A stretch of DNA of 64,000 nucleotides from NCBI GenBank assembly GCA_900471605.1, contig UCEY01000027.1, positions 1 to 64,000 of the forward strand, written 5' to 3'. Position 1 is the stretch's first letter; every line of letters begins with the position of its first letter. Below, piece after piece: positions 35,614 through 45,780 of this stretch. The translations under genes were made by a program, and so were the position numbers. Under the pieces are notes generated by a model. The model had not been told where the DNA came from. It saw only the letters and a program-made list of their open reading frames with translations, and made no database searches. The stretch comes from Hyphomicrobiales bacterium. Lineage in GTDB: Bacteria > Pseudomonadota > Alphaproteobacteria > Rhizobiales > Rhizobiaceae.

Positions 35614-37578
35614 ATGAGGGCTTCCAGCCGGGGGATCCACAGCAGTTTGCGTATGCGGAACGAAAACACTGGGCGGACAGAAAAACGGAAGCTGAGGGGA
35701 GCAGGCACCGCCGCGATGCTCGCCGCTGCACTTCTCGTTTCCCCGCCGCTTTCCGGCAACGCCTACGCGTTCAAACTCTTCGGCATCACGTTGTTCGGGG
35801 ATGACGACGACGCCGTCGAGGTGATCGATCCTGTCCGCTACGACGCGACCCTCGACGCCGGCAGCGCCGACAAGGACCTCAAGAAGCGCCTCGAAACTGC
35901 CGCCTCCCTCGTTACCGACGAAAAGCAGCCGGTCTCCGGCGATCTCGGCGTCATCATCAAGGCGCGCGAGGACCGCGACCGGCTCATCGCCGTGCTTTAC
36001 GAAGAGGCCCGATACGGCGGCACGGTGCATATCTCGGTCGCCGGCACCGATATCGACCGCCTGCCGCCCAACCCGACCTTCGATCACGCAGCACCCGTGC
36101 CGGTTGCGGTCCGCATCGATCCAGGCCCGGTCTTCAAGCTCGGCTCGGTTCGCTTCGAGGGTGACGCGGTCGGCCACGATCCGGAAAAATACGATCTCGT
36201 TGCCGGCGGCGAGGCTGGTTCGCGGCTGATCCTCAAGGCCGGCGAACAGCTTCTCGTCGATTTGAAGAATGAAGGCCGCCCGCTCGCGAAACTGACAAAA
36301 CGGCAGGTGACAGCCGATCATCGCACCGACACGATCGATGTCGTGCTCGGCGCCGTCAGCGGTCCCGTCGCCCCGTTCGGCACCGTCTCCGTGAAAGGAT
36401 CGCGGACCGTCGATGCCGCCTTTATCAGCCGCTATTCGCGGCTCGACAAACACGGACAATATTCGCCAGTCCAGCTGAAGAAGGCCAACGACCGCCTGCG
36501 CGAACTCGGCGTCTTTTCGAGCGTGACGATCCACGAGGCGGACAAGCTGGCGGCGGACGGTTCGTTGCCGCTGACCATCGAGGTCTCTGAAGGCAAGCAT
36601 CGCTATTTCGGTTTCGGCGCCGAATATTCCTCGATCGACGGCGCCGGCCTCGAAGGCTACTGGGGCCACCGCAACCTCTTCGGGGAAGCGGAATCGCTGC
36701 GCATCGAAGGCAAGGTGTCCGGCATCGGCGCCACCACCGACGTCACCACCTTCGATTATTCCGCCGGCATCATCTTCACCAAGCCCGGCGCCTTCGTGCC
36801 GGAGGCGACCTTCGAATCCCGCCTGGAAGCCAAGAGCGAGACGCCCGACGTCTACGAGGCGCAGACCATCATCTACTCGGCCGGCATCGCTTACGAGCTG
36901 AACGAAACCGACAAGCTCAAGGGCGGCGGGGAAATCGCCTATATCGACGCCGACGACGCCTTCGGCAACAATCAGTATCTCACCTTGAGCCTGCCGATCA
37001 GCTTCGAGCGCGACGCGCGCGACAACAAGCTCGACCCGACCAAGGGATATTACGCGACGCTCTCCGCCAAGCCGAGCTACGAGCTGATGGACGGGACGAT
37101 CTTCTCGTCCTTCGAGGGCTCGATCTCGGGTTATCTTGGGCTCGGACAGGAAGACAAGGTCGTGCTCGCGGCCCGTCTTGCGGCCGGAACGCTGGTCGGC
37201 GGAAGCGACCTTGAAAGAATCCCGGCGACGCGCAGATTCTTCGCCGGCGGCGGCGGATCGGTGCGCGGATACGCCTATCGGGAAATTTCGCCCTACAACA
37301 GTGCCGATGAAGCCACAGGTGGACGATCTTATACGCTGGGATCTTTCGAAGTGAGGGTAAAAGTGTCAGAAAACATAGGCATTGTACCTTTTGTCGATGT
37401 CGGTACGGTATCGACCGGAATCGTGCCTGATTTTTCTGATATACGTGCTGGCGCGGGGATCGGCGTGAGATATGCCACGCCTTTCGGACCGCTCCGATTG
37501 GACGTTGCAATCCCGTTGCAGCGCTATGACGGCGGCAGCCAGTACGGTATCTATGCGGGCATAGGACAGGCATTCTGA
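35614..37578 (+). CDS. tamA: Outer-membrane translocation module subunit TamA
   Basis: A 654-aa Omp85-family protein. A signal-like hydrophobic stretch at about 33-52 precedes POTRA domains (roughly 60-330) and a 16-strand surface-antigen barrel. The barrel has the conserved lid-lock-type motif GGGGSVRGYAYREISP and ends with an aromatic C-terminal strand (GIYAGIGQAF). With the inner-membrane-anchored TamB, it assists assembly of autotransporters and some other outer-membrane proteins and has been linked to phospholipid transport. tamB follows 29 bp downstream, which distinguishes it from BamA. The N-terminus carries about 30 basic residues before the hydrophobic core. A later in-frame ATG at 35653 is an alternative start. 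Confidence 0.9.
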   Translation: MRASSRGIHSSLRMRNENTGRTEKRKLRGAGTAAMLAAALLVSPPLSGNAYAFKLFGITLFGDDDDAVEVIDPVRYDATLDAGSADKDLKKRLETAASLVTDEKQPVSGDLGVIIKAREDRDRLIAVLYEEARYGGTVHISVAGTDIDRLPPNPTFDHAAPVPVAVRIDPGPVFKLGSVRFEGDAVGHDPEKYDLVAGGEAGSRLILKAGEQLLVDLKNEGRPLAKLTKRQVTADHRTDTIDVVLGAVSGPVAPFGTVSVKGSRTVDAAFISRYSRLDKHGQYSPVQLKKANDRLRELGVFSSVTIHEADKLAADGSLPLTIEVSEGKHRYFGFGAEYSSIDGAGLEGYWGHRNLFGEAESLRIEGKVSGIGATTDVTTFDYSAGIIFTKPGAFVPEATFESRLEAKSETPDVYEAQTIIYSAGIAYELNETDKLKGGGEIAYIDADDAFGNNQYLTLSLPISFERDARDNKLDPTKGYYATLSAKPSYELMDGTIFSSFEGSISGYLGLGQEDKVVLAARLAAGTLVGGSDLERIPATRRFFAGGGGSVRGYAYREISPYNSADEATGGRSYTLGSFEVRVKVSENIGIVPFVDVGTVSTGIVPDFSDIRAGAGIGVRYATPFGPLRLDVAIPLQRYDGGSQYGIYAGIGQAF

Positions 37579-37607
37579 AAGGCAGTAGAAAGGGTAACGT
37601 TCAAGGC

Positions 37608-40600
37608 ATGATGCTGATGGTTCGCCTGTTGAAATGGATCTTGAAGGCCGCGCTTGGCGTGGTCGCGATCCTGTTCGTCATGGCGTTGGGCGTCGTCCTC
37701 TTCGTGGCCCTCACCCCGGTCGGCGGACGCGTCGCCGCGGACCGCATTTCGGCCATCGTCTCCACACCTGACCGCGGCGTCTCCTTCACCCCGCCGGAAG
37801 GGCTTCTGACCGGCGACCTGCGTATCGATGCGCTTACGCTCTCGGACGACATGGGCCCCTATGCCCAGATCGGCGGCATCAAGATCGACTGGTCTCCGAC
37901 CTCGCTGGTGACCGGCGTCTTCCGCGCGGAGCATATCTCTGCCGACACCGTCAATCTCATCCGGGCGCCACGCCCGCCAAAGACCCCGGCAGCCAGCCAG
38001 ACGACGACCACCACGAATTCCTCCGGATCGCCCCTGCCCGTCGGCATTCGTGTAGCGCAGATCGACCTGCCGGACATCAACCTTTCGCAGGCCCTTTCGG
38101 GACGTGACTTCTCCCTGTCGGTCAAGGGTTCGATCAACGCCACCGGCCCCGACATCTCGCTCGACCTACAGGCGACCCGCAAGGACGAGCCGGACGCCAA
38201 GGCCTTCGCGGACGTGGTCTATGCGCCGTCCCAGAACCGCCTGACCCTCAAGGCATCCGTCTCCGAGCCGCAGGGGGGCCTCCTCGCCCGCCTGTTGCGC
38301 CTGCCCGGTGCTCCCGCGGTGGAACTGGCGCTAGGCGGCGAGGGCCCGCTTTCCGAATGGGCCGGCAAGTTGCAGGGCAGCGTCGCCGGCACCCCTGTCA
38401 TCTCGGTCGACGGCCGGCACGTACAGATCGAAAACGGCAGGCACAGGGTGGAGGTCACCGGCGGCGGGCAGCTGTCGACGCTTCTGCCGCCGGCCTTCCG
38501 GCCGCTGTTCGGCGGCACGACCAATATCAACATTTCCGCGGTCTATGCGCCGTCCGGCCGGGTGGACATCGAACGCGGCGAACTCACCTCCGGCGCCGTG
38601 AAGGTCGCCGCCAAGGGCGCATGGGACCAGACGGGCGACAACAGCCTCACGGCCAGCCTCAACGGCGTCAAGGGACCGGTCGACTTCGTCTGGCCGATCA
38701 GTGGCCAGGAGAGCCGCTTCTCCTTCGAGAGCATCAATTTTACCCTGACCGGCGCCGCCACCTCCGCCCGCTTCAACGCGACGGCCGCGCTGAGCGCCGC
38801 CGACCTGCCGCAGGGGCGCTTCGGCCAGATCCGCCTGCAGGCGGAAAGCGAGGATCTCAACCTCATCAGCCGCTCGGGCAGCATCCGCAGCCGCTTCACC
38901 GTGGCCCGCACGGATTTCACCAGCGACGATCTCGACCGGGTGATCCGCGGACCGGTGACGCTCGATGCGCCGTTGAGGCTCGCTCCCCCGGCAATCGGCC
39001 TCGATGCCGCAACCTTCGACAGCGGCAATGTCAACGGCACGCTTTCCGGCGCCTATGACATGTCGAAACAGGCGGTGACCGGCAATTTCAGGATTTTCGC
39101 CAACCCCGCCGTCCTGCCGCCGGCGCTGGTTTCCAAGTTCGAAGGCAAGCTTTCCGCCGAAGGTTATGTCAACATGGTCAGCGGCGGCCGCATCAGCCTC
39201 GAGAACTTCGTGATGCGGTCCAACGCAATCGAAGCGCATGGCAACATGCTTTTCGAGAACCAGAACGTCACCGGCCGCCTCGCCGGCCGCGTGCCCGATC
39301 TCAAGCGCTGGCTGCCCGAAGCCGAGGGCGCGGCCGGGTTCGATATTTCCGCCAAGGGACCGCTTGCCGCCATGGGCGTCAAGGCCGTGGTCAATTCCGC
39401 CGACGCGCGGCTGGTCGGCCGCAAGCTCCAGGACATGAGCTTCACCCTCGAAGGCACCGCCGATCCGAACGCCCCCAAGGGCAAGTTGGCGGCCATAGGT
39501 TCGCTCGATGGCCAGCCGATCCGGATCAATGCGGATGTCGCCTCAGTGCAGGGCCGCACAAGCGCACCGGCGATCACCGCCGAGATCGGCCCGAACAAGC
39601 TGACCGGCGCCCTGAATTTCTCCCCTGCCTTCCTGCCGGAAGGCCAGCTGACCTTCGATTTCCCGGACGTTTCGCTGCTGGCGGCTCTCGCGGCCCAGCA
39701 GGCGCAGGGCGATCTCAAGGGAACGGTGATGTTCAGCAACACCGGCGGCAAGGCAGGCGCAGCGATCAGGGCTTCCGGCAGTGCGCTTCGCCGCGGCACG
39801 ATCGAAATCGCCCAGCCCAATATCGACCTCGCCATTCCCGACATCAAGGCGATCGCCGCCCAGGGCACGGTTCGTGCCGCCCGTATCGGCGCCGGCGCGG
39901 TCGGGATCAACGACATCAACCTCGGCGTTACTCAGGGCGGCAACCGGACCAATTTCAACCTTGCCGCCCAGTATGACAACGCCCCGCTCACCGCGGTCGG
40001 CGACATCCAGACCGGCACCGACATCTCGGTCGGCATCGAGAGCTTCACGGCGGCGCCGCGCAGCATCGCTGTCCGGCTTGCCGCGCCGACCCGCATCGCG
40101 ATCGCCAATGGCGGCGCGCGCCTGACCGACCTGACCATCGCCACCGGGACCGGCAGCGTCACGGTGAATGGCACGGCCGGCTCGGCGCTGGACCTCATGG
40201 CCAACATCAAGGCTCTGCCCGCCAACCTCATCAACGCCTTCGTGCCCGCGATCAATGCGGCGGGCACGATTTCCGGCACGATCAACGCAACCGGCACCGC
40301 GTCTGCCCCGGCCGTACGTTATGACCTAGAATGGAGTGATGCACAGCTTCGCCAGTCGCGCGATGCTGGCATCAGCCCGTTTCGAGTCGAAGCAAGCGGC
40401 AGCTTCGCCAACGGGACAGTCACACTAGACAAGACCCGCCTGACCGGCTCCGGCGGGCTCGATCTCACCGCCGCCGGCAAGGTCATCCTGAAAAACGGCA
40501 TTCCCGCGCTCGACATCAATGCCCGCGCCAACGCCGTGCCGGCCAGCCTGGTCAATGCCGTGGCACCGAGCCTTGGCGCCCGCGGTACGATCTCCGGCAC

Positions 40601-42110
40601 CGTGACCGCGACGGGAACGCCGCAGGCGCCCGCCGTTCGTTATGACCTGCGCTGGGCCGATGCGGGTATTGCGCAGACCACGTCGGCAGGTATCGCGGCC
40701 TTCAACATCACCGCCGGCGGCACGTTCCAGAACGGCACCGTCACGGTCGATACCCGCCTTTCGGGCGGAGGCGGCATAGCGTTGTCGGGGGGCGGCTCCG
40801 TCTCGCTTGCGGGCGACAAGCCGCTCAATCTGAAATTCAACGGGCAGCTGCCCTTCTCCATCCTCGCCGGACAGATGGCCGCCCAGGGCTTCGTCCTGGA
40901 AGGGACCGGCAAGGTCGACCTTGCAATCGGCGGCACGGCGGCGGCACCGGCGATCACCGGCACTGCGTCCTCGTCCGGGGCCCGGCTCGTCGATGTCCGG
41001 CGCAATCTGGCGCTGACCGATCTCGCAGCCAATGTTGCGTTCGACGGCAATAGCGCCAATATTTCACGGCTCACGGGCAAGCTTTCGGGCGGCGGAACGG
41101 TGTCGGTGCAGGGCTCGGTCGGCATCACGCCGGCCTCCGGGTTTCCTGCCGACCTGAAGATCACCCTCGCCCAGGCGGCCTATGCCGACGGAGCCCTCTT
41201 TGCCGCAACCGCCGACGGCGCCCTGACGATCACCGGGCCGCTCACCTCAGGCCCGATCCTTGGCGGCAAGGTTACCCTGACCAAGGCGGCGATCACGGTA
41301 CCCGCCCGCCTGCCGACCTCGCTTTCCGCCATCGATATCCGCCATCGCAACGCGCCGCCCGACGTGCTGCGGCAGATGGAAAAGCTGCGGCCTAAGGACG
41401 CCAGCGGCAGTTCCAACCCGATCGCGCTCAACCTCCAGATCAGCGCGCCGAACGGTATCTTCGTGCGCGGACGCGGCATCGACGCCGAGCTCGGCGGTGA
41501 TCTGACCGTGACGGGCACGGCGATTGCGCCGGTCGTCGCCGGCGGCTTCAAGATGCGCCGCGGCCGTATCGTCATCCTCGCCAAGCGGCTGGATTTCACC
41601 GATGGCGACATCACCTTCGGCGGCGGCCTGATCCCGATCCTCAACATGGAGGCCAACACCACCTCCGCCGCGACGACGATCACGGTCAAGGTCACCGGCG
41701 TCGCCAACGACCCGACGATCGCCTTCTCCTCCGCCCCCGCCCTGCCCCAGGACGAGGTTCTGGCAAGGCTGATCTTCGGCCAGTCGATGTCGCGGCTTTC
41801 ACCGCTGCAGATCGCCCAGCTGGCAGACGCCGTCGCGCAACTCGCCGGCGGCGGCTCGACGTCATTGCTCGAAACGCTGCGCAACAATCTCGGTGTCGAC
41901 GATCTCGACATCAACACGGATGCCACTGGCCAGACCACCGTGTCGGTCGGCCGCTACATCAACAACCGCACCTATATCCAGGTCGAACAGGGCGGCGAAA
42001 GCGGGGCCGAGGCGACGATCAACCTCGATGTCGGCCGCGGTGTGAAGCTCAAGGCCGGCGCCGGCACCGAAGGCGGCAAGGCCGGCGTTTTTTACGAGCG
42101 CGAATATTGA
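37608..42110 (+). CDS. tamB: Translocation and assembly module protein TamB
   Basis: A 1500-aa protein with one N-terminal membrane anchor (about 8-38, LLKWILKAALGVVAILFVMA) and a very long repetitive beta-rich periplasmic region (AsmA-like beta-taco). The conserved TamB (DUF490) domain fills about the last 350 residues and ends in VGRGVKLKAGAGTEGGKAGV...ERE. Internal repeats are visible, for example APAVRYDLEWSDAQL and APAVRYDLRWADAGI about 100 residues apart. It bridges the inner and outer membranes with TamA. The gene is directly downstream of tamA, and arginase follows after 43 bp. The start ATG at 37608 is one of several near-adjacent ATG codons. Confidence 0.92.
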   Translation: MMLMVRLLKWILKAALGVVAILFVMALGVVLFVALTPVGGRVAADRISAIVSTPDRGVSFTPPEGLLTGDLRIDALTLSDDMGPYAQIGGIKIDWSPTSLVTGVFRAEHISADTVNLIRAPRPPKTPAASQTTTTTNSSGSPLPVGIRVAQIDLPDINLSQALSGRDFSLSVKGSINATGPDISLDLQATRKDEPDAKAFADVVYAPSQNRLTLKASVSEPQGGLLARLLRLPGAPAVELALGGEGPLSEWAGKLQGSVAGTPVISVDGRHVQIENGRHRVEVTGGGQLSTLLPPAFRPLFGGTTNINISAVYAPSGRVDIERGELTSGAVKVAAKGAWDQTGDNSLTASLNGVKGPVDFVWPISGQESRFSFESINFTLTGAATSARFNATAALSAADLPQGRFGQIRLQAESEDLNLISRSGSIRSRFTVARTDFTSDDLDRVIRGPVTLDAPLRLAPPAIGLDAATFDSGNVNGTLSGAYDMSKQAVTGNFRIFANPAVLPPALVSKFEGKLSAEGYVNMVSGGRISLENFVMRSNAIEAHGNMLFENQNVTGRLAGRVPDLKRWLPEAEGAAGFDISAKGPLAAMGVKAVVNSADARLVGRKLQDMSFTLEGTADPNAPKGKLAAIGSLDGQPIRINADVASVQGRTSAPAITAEIGPNKLTGALNFSPAFLPEGQLTFDFPDVSLLAALAAQQAQGDLKGTVMFSNTGGKAGAAIRASGSALRRGTIEIAQPNIDLAIPDIKAIAAQGTVRAARIGAGAVGINDINLGVTQGGNRTNFNLAAQYDNAPLTAVGDIQTGTDISVGIESFTAAPRSIAVRLAAPTRIAIANGGARLTDLTIATGTGSVTVNGTAGSALDLMANIKALPANLINAFVPAINAAGTISGTINATGTASAPAVRYDLEWSDAQLRQSRDAGISPFRVEASGSFANGTVTLDKTRLTGSGGLDLTAAGKVILKNGIPALDINARANAVPASLVNAVAPSLGARGTISGTVTATGTPQAPAVRYDLRWADAGIAQTTSAGIAAFNITAGGTFQNGTVTVDTRLSGGGGIALSGGGSVSLAGDKPLNLKFNGQLPFSILAGQMAAQGFVLEGTGKVDLAIGGTAAAPAITGTASSSGARLVDVRRNLALTDLAANVAFDGNSANISRLTGKLSGGGTVSVQGSVGITPASGFPADLKITLAQAAYADGALFAATADGALTITGPLTSGPILGGKVTLTKAAITVPARLPTSLSAIDIRHRNAPPDVLRQMEKLRPKDASGSSNPIALNLQISAPNGIFVRGRGIDAELGGDLTVTGTAIAPVVAGGFKMRRGRIVILAKRLDFTDGDITFGGGLIPILNMEANTTSAATTITVKVTGVANDPTIAFSSAPALPQDEVLARLIFGQSMSRLSPLQIAQLADAVAQLAGGGSTSLLETLRNNLGVDDLDINTDATGQTTVSVGRYINNRTYIQVEQGGESGAEATINLDVGRGVKLKAGAGTEGGKAGVFYEREY

Positions 42111-42153
42111 TTTCGCATATTCCATCTGATTCCTGCTTGCTCGGGAGAAAAGC

Positions 42154-43083
42154 ATGACCTCCAAGGACATCACATTGATCGGCGTGCCTCTTGAAGAGGG
42201 TTCCGGCCGCGGCGGCTGCGCCATGGGCCCTGCGGCCTTCCGGCTTGCCGGCATCGTCAAGGCGCTGGAAGGACTGGGGTTCCGGGTCACCGACAGCGGC
42301 GACCTGCGTCCCGAGCCGGCAGGCGATCTGCAGGATAGAAGCGACGCGAAGAACCTGCCGGTCGTGGCTGCGTTCAGCCGTGCGCTCGAAGCCCGGACCT
42401 ACGAAAAGGCGAAGGCCGGCACCGTTCCGGTGATCATGGGTGGCGACCACGCGCTTTCCATGGGCAGCGTGCCGGGCATGGCGCGTTACGCCGCCGAGAT
42501 CGGCCGACCGCTCTTCGTGCTCTGGCTCGATGCCCATGCGGATTTCAACACCCCGGAAACGTCGCCTTCCGGCAATATCCACGGCATGCCGGTCGCCTTC
42601 TTTACAGGCCAGGCGGAATTCGCGCCGATCCTTGACGGCGGCCGCCCGATGGTCGATCCCAAAAACGTCTTCCAGATCGGCATCCGGTCCGTCGACGAGA
42701 TCGAACGGAAACTGATCGCCGATCATGGCGTCAACGTCTTCGATATGCGCGCCATCGACGAGCATGGAATTGCTGCGATCATGCGCCAGGTGATCGAGAC
42801 GGTCAGCGCCGCCAATGGCCTCCTGCACGTGAGCCTCGACGTCGATTTTCTGGACCCCGATATCGCACCGGGCGTCGGCACCACCGTGCCGGGCGGCGCG
42901 ACGTTCCGTGAGGCGCATCTGATCATGGAAATGCTCCATGATACCGGCCTCGTCGCCTCGCTCGATCTGGTCGAGCTCAACCCCTTCCTCGACGATCGCG
43001 GCAAGAGCGCGAGGATCATGGTGGAATTGACCGCCAGCCTCTTCGGCCGACGCGTACTCGACCGCCCGACACGTTCGGCCTGA
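42154..43083 (+). CDS. rocF: Arginase
   Basis: A 309-aa binuclear manganese ureohydrolase converting L-arginine to ornithine and urea. All metal-binding motifs are intact: GGDHA at 96-100, DAHADFN at 126-132, SGNIHGMP at about 139-146 and SLDVDFLDPD at 227-236. The GNIHGMP and APGVGTTVPGG loops favour arginase over agmatinase. Length is normal. A GGGAG Shine-Dalgarno precedes the ATG. It follows tamB by 43 bp and may be read through from it, though no functional link is evident. Confidence 0.92.
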   Translation: MTSKDITLIGVPLEEGSGRGGCAMGPAAFRLAGIVKALEGLGFRVTDSGDLRPEPAGDLQDRSDAKNLPVVAAFSRALEARTYEKAKAGTVPVIMGGDHALSMGSVPGMARYAAEIGRPLFVLWLDAHADFNTPETSPSGNIHGMPVAFFTGQAEFAPILDGGRPMVDPKNVFQIGIRSVDEIERKLIADHGVNVFDMRAIDEHGIAAIMRQVIETVSAANGLLHVSLDVDFLDPDIAPGVGTTVPGGATFREAHLIMEMLHDTGLVASLDLVELNPFLDDRGKSARIMVELTASLFGRRVLDRPTRSA

Positions 43084-43377
43084 CATTTCAGGCCGCGCTT
43101 TAAAAGCAACGCTGCGCTATTCTTGAAAACGTACCGACCAGTACTTTTCCGAAACGGGACCGTTGAACATATACTTTGGGTGACAAGGATTTGACGATTA
43201 CTAAGTCGCCTACGTAATTTTCCTATTGGTAATATAAAAAACAATTGACCTTGCGTTAATTTTTACCGGCTATTTTTTGCAGAACTCAAATGTCACCTGC
43301 ACTGCGGAATTCCCCCTGGGAGGGCAGATGATGGCTTGAGCGAAACGCGAACTCAGGGTCGGGGGCAAGCAAGCCAG
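43084..43377 (+). other. 294-bp AT-rich leader region of the chemoreceptor gene
   Basis: This lies between arginase and the chemoreceptor. It is notably AT-rich between about 43100 and 43290 and so is a good promoter candidate, although no clear -35/-10 pair stands out. At its end a strong GGGAGGG is followed by ATGATGGCTTGA, a three-codon frame whose stop overlaps an in-frame TTG for the receptor. Confidence 0.45.
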
Positions 43378-45165
43378 ATGTCCATACTCTCACTCCCAGG
43401 TGCTGACGCCAAATCAGTACTTGCAGCACTCAACAAGTCGCAGGCCATTATCGAATTTGATTTATCCGGCAATGTCCTCACGGCCAACGAGAACTTCTGC
43501 AAGACCCTTGGTTACACGCTCTCCGAAATCGTCGGCAAACATCACAGCATGTTCTGCGACCCGACATACGTGAAGTCGCAGGCCTACAGGGATTTCTGGG
43601 CGAACCTCGGCAAGGGCAATTACGACGCCGCCGCCTACAAGCGCATCGGCAAGGGCGGCCGGGAAATCTGGATCCAGGCCTCCTACAATCCGGTGATCTC
43701 GGGCGGCAAGCCTTACAAGGTCGTCAAGTTCGCAACCGACATTACCGCCGCGAAGCTCAAATCGGCCGAGGACGAGGGCAAGATCAACGCCATCTCGCGC
43801 ACCCAGGCTGTCATCGAGTTCACTCCGACGGGTGACATCCTGACCGCCAACGAGAACTTTCTCGCCTGTCTCGGTTATCAGTTGTCCGAGATCGTCGGCA
43901 AACATCACAGCATGTTCTGCGAAGCATCCTTCCGTAACAGCGCCGAATATCCCGAGTTCTGGAAGAAGCTTGCCGGCGGCGAAGCGATCGCTGCCGAATT
44001 CAAGCGCATCGGCAAGGGCGGCAAGACGACCTGGATCCAAGCCTCCTACAACCCGATCTTCGATGCGGACGGCCGAGTCTTCAAGGTCGTCAAGTTTGCG
44101 ACCGATATCACCGAGCGCGTTCGTGCCGTCGATGACATCGCCGGTGGTTTGACATCCCTTTCCAACGGCGACCTGACCGTCCGGATCGAAAAGCCCTTTA
44201 TTTCGACGCTCGAACAGATCCGCACCGATTTCAACGACGCCATCGCAAAGCTGGCGGATGCCATGGGCACCGTGGGCGAGAATGCCGTGGGCATTGCCGG
44301 CGGCTCCAGCGAGATTCGCCAGGCTTCCGACAGCCTTGCCAAGCGCACCGAACAGCAGGCGGCGGCGGTCGAGGAGACTGCCGCGGCGCTGGAAGAAATC
44401 AGCCGCACGGTGACCGACAGCGCCAAGCGCGCGGAGGAAGCCGGCGGTCTGGTTTCGCGCGCGAAAAAAAGCGCCGAACATTCCGGCGCCGTGGTCCGCA
44501 ACGCGGTGAGCGCGATGGGCCAGATCGAGAGTTCCTCGCGGGAAATCTCCAACATCATCGGCGTGATCGACGAGATCGCCTTCCAGACCAACCTCTTGGC
44601 ACTCAACGCCGGCGTTGAAGCCGCCCGCGCCGGGGAAGCGGGCAAGGGCTTTGCGGTCGTCGCCCAGGAAGTCCGCGAACTCGCCCAGCGTTCCGCCAGC
44701 GCCGCCAAGGAGATCAAGACGCTGATCTCGACCTCCTCGGAACAGGTGAAGCGGGGCGTCACCCTCGTCGACGAAACCGGCAAGGCGCTCGACGAGATCA
44801 TGTCGCAGGTGGACGAGATCAACGGCAATGTCGCGGCGATCGTCGAGGCCGCCCGGGAACAGTCCACGGGCATCAAGGAGATCAGCAAGGCCGTGAACTC
44901 CATGGACCAGAACACGCAGCAGAACGCTGCCATGGTCGAGGAAACCACCGCCGCCAGCCACAGCCTGGCGCGCGAAGCCGAAACCCTGCGAGATCTCCTG
45001 GCGCGATTTAGATTTGCGCAACATTCTTCGCATAAGATTGCAATAGCGCGACCTGATGCACGACCCGTTGCATCGCCGGCACGCAAACTCATGGCAACGG
45101 TCGCGCGGACCACAACGGGTGCCGCCGCTGCCGCTCTGGCAACGGATAGTTGGGAAGAATTCTGA
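43378..45165 (+). CDS. Soluble chemoreceptor with two PAS domains
   Basis: A methyl-accepting chemotaxis protein of about 595 aa with no transmembrane segment, so it is cytosolic. Two tandem PAS domains (about 10-120 and 130-245) share long identical stretches such as [12 protein letters not shown] and [18 protein letters not shown], showing internal duplication. A short HAMP-like linker and the signalling domain follow, with the hairpin tip [20 protein letters not shown] and methylation helices rich in Glu/Gln/Ala. The C-terminus ends SWEEF, a CheR/CheB-binding-type pentapeptide. The PAS sensors may bind heme, flavin or a ligand; none can be assigned. Start is uncertain: a TTG at 43336 is in frame. 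cheW overlaps the stop. Confidence 0.86.
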   Translation: MSILSLPGADAKSVLAALNKSQAIIEFDLSGNVLTANENFCKTLGYTLSEIVGKHHSMFCDPTYVKSQAYRDFWANLGKGNYDAAAYKRIGKGGREIWIQASYNPVISGGKPYKVVKFATDITAAKLKSAEDEGKINAISRTQAVIEFTPTGDILTANENFLACLGYQLSEIVGKHHSMFCEASFRNSAEYPEFWKKLAGGEAIAAEFKRIGKGGKTTWIQASYNPIFDADGRVFKVVKFATDITERVRAVDDIAGGLTSLSNGDLTVRIEKPFISTLEQIRTDFNDAIAKLADAMGTVGENAVGIAGGSSEIRQASDSLAKRTEQQAAAVEETAAALEEISRTVTDSAKRAEEAGGLVSRAKKSAEHSGAVVRNAVSAMGQIESSSREISNIIGVIDEIAFQTNLLALNAGVEAARAGEAGKGFAVVAQEVRELAQRSASAAKEIKTLISTSSEQVKRGVTLVDETGKALDEIMSQVDEINGNVAAIVEAAREQSTGIKEISKAVNSMDQNTQQNAAMVEETTAASHSLAREAETLRDLLARFRFAQHSSHKIAIARPDARPVASPARKLMATVARTTTGAAAAALATDSWEEF

Positions 45166-45644
45166 TGGCTACGACGATCAACTCCACAAGCTACAGCGGC
45201 GAAACGCTGGAAATCATCGCATTCCGTCTCCATGACCAGGAATTCTGCGTCAAGACGACGACGATCCGCGAAATCCGCGGATGGGCACCCTCGACGCCGA
45301 TCCCGCACGCTCCGGCCGACGTCATCGGCGTCATGAACCTGCGCGGCTCGGTAATTCCGATCATCGACCTTGCCTACAAGCTCGGCATGAAGAGCACGGT
45401 TGCCAACGAGCGCAGCGCCATCGTGGTCGCGGAAGTCCACAACATGGTGATCGGCATGCTGGTCGACCGGGTTTCGGACATCCTGACGATCCCCTCGAGC
45501 CAGGTTCAGCCGGTTCCGGAAATCTCCGCCTCCTTCGACAAGTCCTTCTCCGAAGGCATCATCGCCAATGAAAACGGCATGATCTGCTTCCTGAACCTCG
45601 CCAAGATGTTCAAGGGCACCGAGGCCGACGATCTGGCTGCCTGA
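45165..45644 (+). CDS. cheW: Chemotaxis coupling protein CheW
   Basis: A 159-aa CheW adaptor that links receptors to the CheA kinase. Typical segments are the N-terminal FRLHDQEFCVKTTTIREIRG, then PADVIGVMNLRGSVIPIIDLAYKLG (conserved NLRG), VAEVHNMVIGMLVDRVSDIL and the late EGIIANENGMICFLNLAKMF. Its ATG overlaps the stop of the double-PAS receptor (TGATG), so the pair is translationally coupled. No cheA, cheY or cheR is adjacent, so this is a satellite pair feeding a che cluster elsewhere. Confidence 0.92.
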   Translation: MATTINSTSYSGETLEIIAFRLHDQEFCVKTTTIREIRGWAPSTPIPHAPADVIGVMNLRGSVIPIIDLAYKLGMKSTVANERSAIVVAEVHNMVIGMLVDRVSDILTIPSSQVQPVPEISASFDKSFSEGIIANENGMICFLNLAKMFKGTEADDLAA

Positions 45645-45741
45645 TCGGCAACCGAAGCCGTAGGACATGCCTGCGGCATACAATAGACCTCAAGGCCAAG
45701 GCGGTTGGCCGGTAAGACCTCAAAGCCGCCACGCGACTTCG

Positions 45742-45775
45742 AAGCCCGCAGCGTTGAACCGCCGCGGGCTTTTTT
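45742..45775 (+). terminator. Terminator after cheW
   Basis: AAGCCCGC (45742-45749) pairs with GCGGGCTT (45764-45771) and is followed by further T residues. It lies between cheW and the stop of the convergent aldo/keto reductase gene. Confidence 0.7.
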
Positions 45776-45780
45776 CATGA

